The position numbers and the translations under genes were made by a program. A model generated the notes under the pieces. That model saw only the letters and a list, made by a program, of their open reading frames with translations, had not been told where the DNA came from and made no database searches. A stretch of 64,000 nt of DNA from Rhodospirillales bacterium (GTDB lineage Bacteria > Pseudomonadota > Alphaproteobacteria > Rhodospirillales > Defluviicoccaceae), in NCBI GenBank assembly GCA_016710335.1, contig JADJXQ010000001.1:434001-498000 (forward strand). The letters run 5' to 3'. Below, in pieces: positions 62,221-64,000 of the stretch (within the stretch, counting starts at the first letter, position 1; each line of letters opens with the position of its first letter).

Positions 62221-64000
62221 TCATCTCGCCCGCACCGCCGTCGTCTACGTTCGGCAATCGACCATGGCGCAGGTCACCGGCAATCTGGAAAGCCAGCGCC
62301 GGCAGTACGACCTGGCGGAAACGGCGACGGCCAAGGGCTTCGCCGCAGTGACGGTGATCGACGACGACCTCGGCCGCTCCGGATCGGGCCGGACACAGCG
62401 GCCGGGGTTCGAGCGCCTGGTGGCGCTGGTCTGCTCCGGCGACGTCGGCGCCGTCTACTGCATCGAGGCGTCGCGTCTGGCCCGCAACGGCCGGGACTGG
62501 CATCATCTGATCGAGTTGTGCGCGCTTGCCGGCAGCCTGGTCGTTGATCCCGACGGCGCCTACGATCCGCGGCTGGTCAACGATCGCCTGCTGCTCGGGC
62601 TGAAGGGGACAATGTCGGAATACGAGCTGAGCCTGATGCGGCAACGCGGGCTTGCGGCGCGCGACCGGAAGGCGGGACGCGGCGAGTTCCGGTTCATGCT
62701 GCCGCCCGGCTTCTGCTGGAGCGAGGCGGGAAGATCGAGATCGATCCCGACGAGCATGTCGTCGAGACGATCCGTCTGGTCTTCGCCAAGTTCCGCGAGC
62801 TGGGCAGCGCGCGGCAGGTCTTCCTCTGGCTGCGCCAAGCCGGCCTTAAGATGCCGGTCGTGATGCGCAACGTCGACATCCAGAAGCTGGCCTGGAAGCC
62901 GCCCGCCTATCACAGCGTCATGCAGATCCTGCACAATCCGCTGTACGCCGGCGCCTATGCCTTCGGCCGGAAAGGGCAGCGCACGAAGATCGTCGACGGC
63001 CGCGCCCGCAAGGCCGACGGCCTGCGCAAGCCCAGAGAGGAATGGAACGTGCTGCTGCGCGACGCCCACAGGGGCTACATCAGCTGGCAGGAGTACGAGG
63101 ACAATCAGCAACTGCTGCTCGAGAACGCGCACATGAAGAAGACCTGCGAACGCAAATCGGCGCGCGGCGGACGCGCCCTGCTCACCGGGCTGATGCGCTG
63201 CGGGCGCTGCGGACGGATGATGCGCGTGTTCTACGGTATGGGGAAAGGCAACGCGCACCGTTACCAGTGTCGGGGCGACGACGCGCATGTCGGCGCCAGG
63301 CTGTGCATCGGCATCGGCGGCGTTCGCATCGATCGGGCGGTCGCCCTGCAGATCCTGGACGCGGTCTCGGGCCGCGCCGTGGAGGCTGCCATCCTCGCTT
63401 CCGAGCAGGCCGAGCGGTCGCAGCAGGAGGTCGTCGCCGCGGTCGGGCGCGAGCTCGAGGCGGCGCGCTACGAGGCGTCCCTCGCCGCACGCCGGTACGA
63501 ACTGGTCGATCCCGCCAAGCGCCACGTTGCCCGCGAGCTGGAAGCGCGCTGGAACGCTGCGCTGGAGCGTGTGGCCCAACTCGAACGCCGGCTCGATGAG
63601 TTGAAGGCGCAATCGGCGACGCGTCCGAAGATCGACCGCGGGCGCCTGCTTCAGCTTGCGCACGACCTGCCGGCGGCCTGGAACGCCGCTTCCGCCGACA
63701 CCCGGACCAGGCAGCGCCTCATTCATGTCCTGGTCCGCGAGATCGTCTGCGACCTCGACGACGCCAGGAACGAGGCGGTGCTGCTGATCCACTGGACGGG
63801 TGGATGCCACACGGAGGTACGCGTTCCCCGCGTCAGGACCGGCCGCTACCCTGCGGATCGGGTGCCGACGGCCGTCGACGCCCTGCGCAAGCTCGCCGGG
63901 CACTGGCCGGATCGGGAGATCGCGGTGTCGCTCAACCGGATGCGCTGCAGGACCGGCGACGGCGAGACCTGGACGACCGTCCGGGTCAAGGAACTGCGCG
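62198..64000 (+). pseudogene. Large serine recombinase, frameshifted and cut by the window end
   Basis: The resolvase domain starts MSSKITADHLARTAVVYVRQ with the catalytic serine in YVRQST, then ASRLARNGRDWHHLIELC and GLKGTMSEYELSLMRQRG. Near 62718 the frame steps back one base. The other frame then gives GGKIEIDPDEHVVETIRLVF, the recombinase domain (YHSVMQILHNPLYAGAYAFG), the zinc ribbon (LTGLMRCGRCGRMMRVFYG) and a coiled coil (QLERRLDELKAQSA), open to the end of the window. One missing base would explain the break. Confidence 0.85.

Noticed and set aside
62560..63903. 447-codon minus-strand frame at the right end
   Set aside because: Antisense to the serine recombinase, whose zinc ribbon and recombinase domain are clear on the plus strand.

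Overview
The window is high-GC and reads as an alphaproteobacterial chromosome segment. A Rhodospirillales-like host is my best guess, from the QueG, XseA/PurD, FolE, TrkH, class III PHA synthase, GlnRS and VPLPA-CTERM gene content; the genus is not resolved. Conserved host genes at 10.6-12.2 kb and 24.3-37.2 kb form a backbone. It is interrupted by a defence island, a compact phage structural cluster, a secretion cassette and a mobile-element graveyard.

1-10.47 kb, defence island. It opens with the 3' end of darT and complete darG (DNA ADP-ribosylation toxin/antitoxin). An operon follows with a DUF1156 DNA methyltransferase, an MNT/HEPN toxin-antitoxin pair and a large DUF499 (Swt1-HEPN plus P-loop) ATPase that is frameshifted. 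Two opposing unknown genes come next; one has a primase-like zinc finger and a structured leader whose terminator-like hairpin contains its ribosome binding site. The island ends at the 3' half of a tRNA-Arg gene, which looks like an attachment-site scar.

10.6-24.2 kb. A membrane protein and queG are followed by a decayed gene, then a podovirus-type (T7-like order) structural cluster on the minus strand: portal, Bbp19-like, scaffold, capsid, tail tube A, nozzle, gp14-like, holin-like, small and large terminase. A LexA/CI-type repressor lies divergently beside it. No integrase, replication, lysis enzyme or tail fibre gene is visible.

24.3-37.2 kb, host core. xseA, purD, folE, trkH, proline iminopeptidase, tRNA-Gln, tRNA-Val, two MaoC-type hydratases, phaE (frameshifted), phaC, an alpha/beta hydrolase and glnS.

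37.8-42.8 kb, the most intriguing region. It holds a LuxR-type regulator, an outer-membrane beta-barrel with an N-terminal coiled coil (FapF-like), three small secreted proteins sharing a 'TAG' leader motif behind a signal peptide, and a periplasmic C39 cysteine peptidase. Together they resemble a divergent Fap-like secretion or fibre system.

42.8-64 kb, mobile and accessory region. Broken IS3, IS1634, IS21, IS630 and IS66 copies and a frameshifted serine recombinase surround surviving cargo. The cargo is a LuxR solo, an ExeA-like ATPase with a lipoprotein, RadC, decayed phage helicase and nuclease genes, an HPF-like protein, a lipoprotein and a VPLPA-CTERM protein. Two near-identical 18-20 bp palindromes lie upstream of the ExeA-like gene and radC and may be targets of the LuxR solo. 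Two inverted IS21 copies bracket 47.5-59.6 kb. Several genes, including phaE, carry single-base frameshifts, so some breaks may be sequencing errors.
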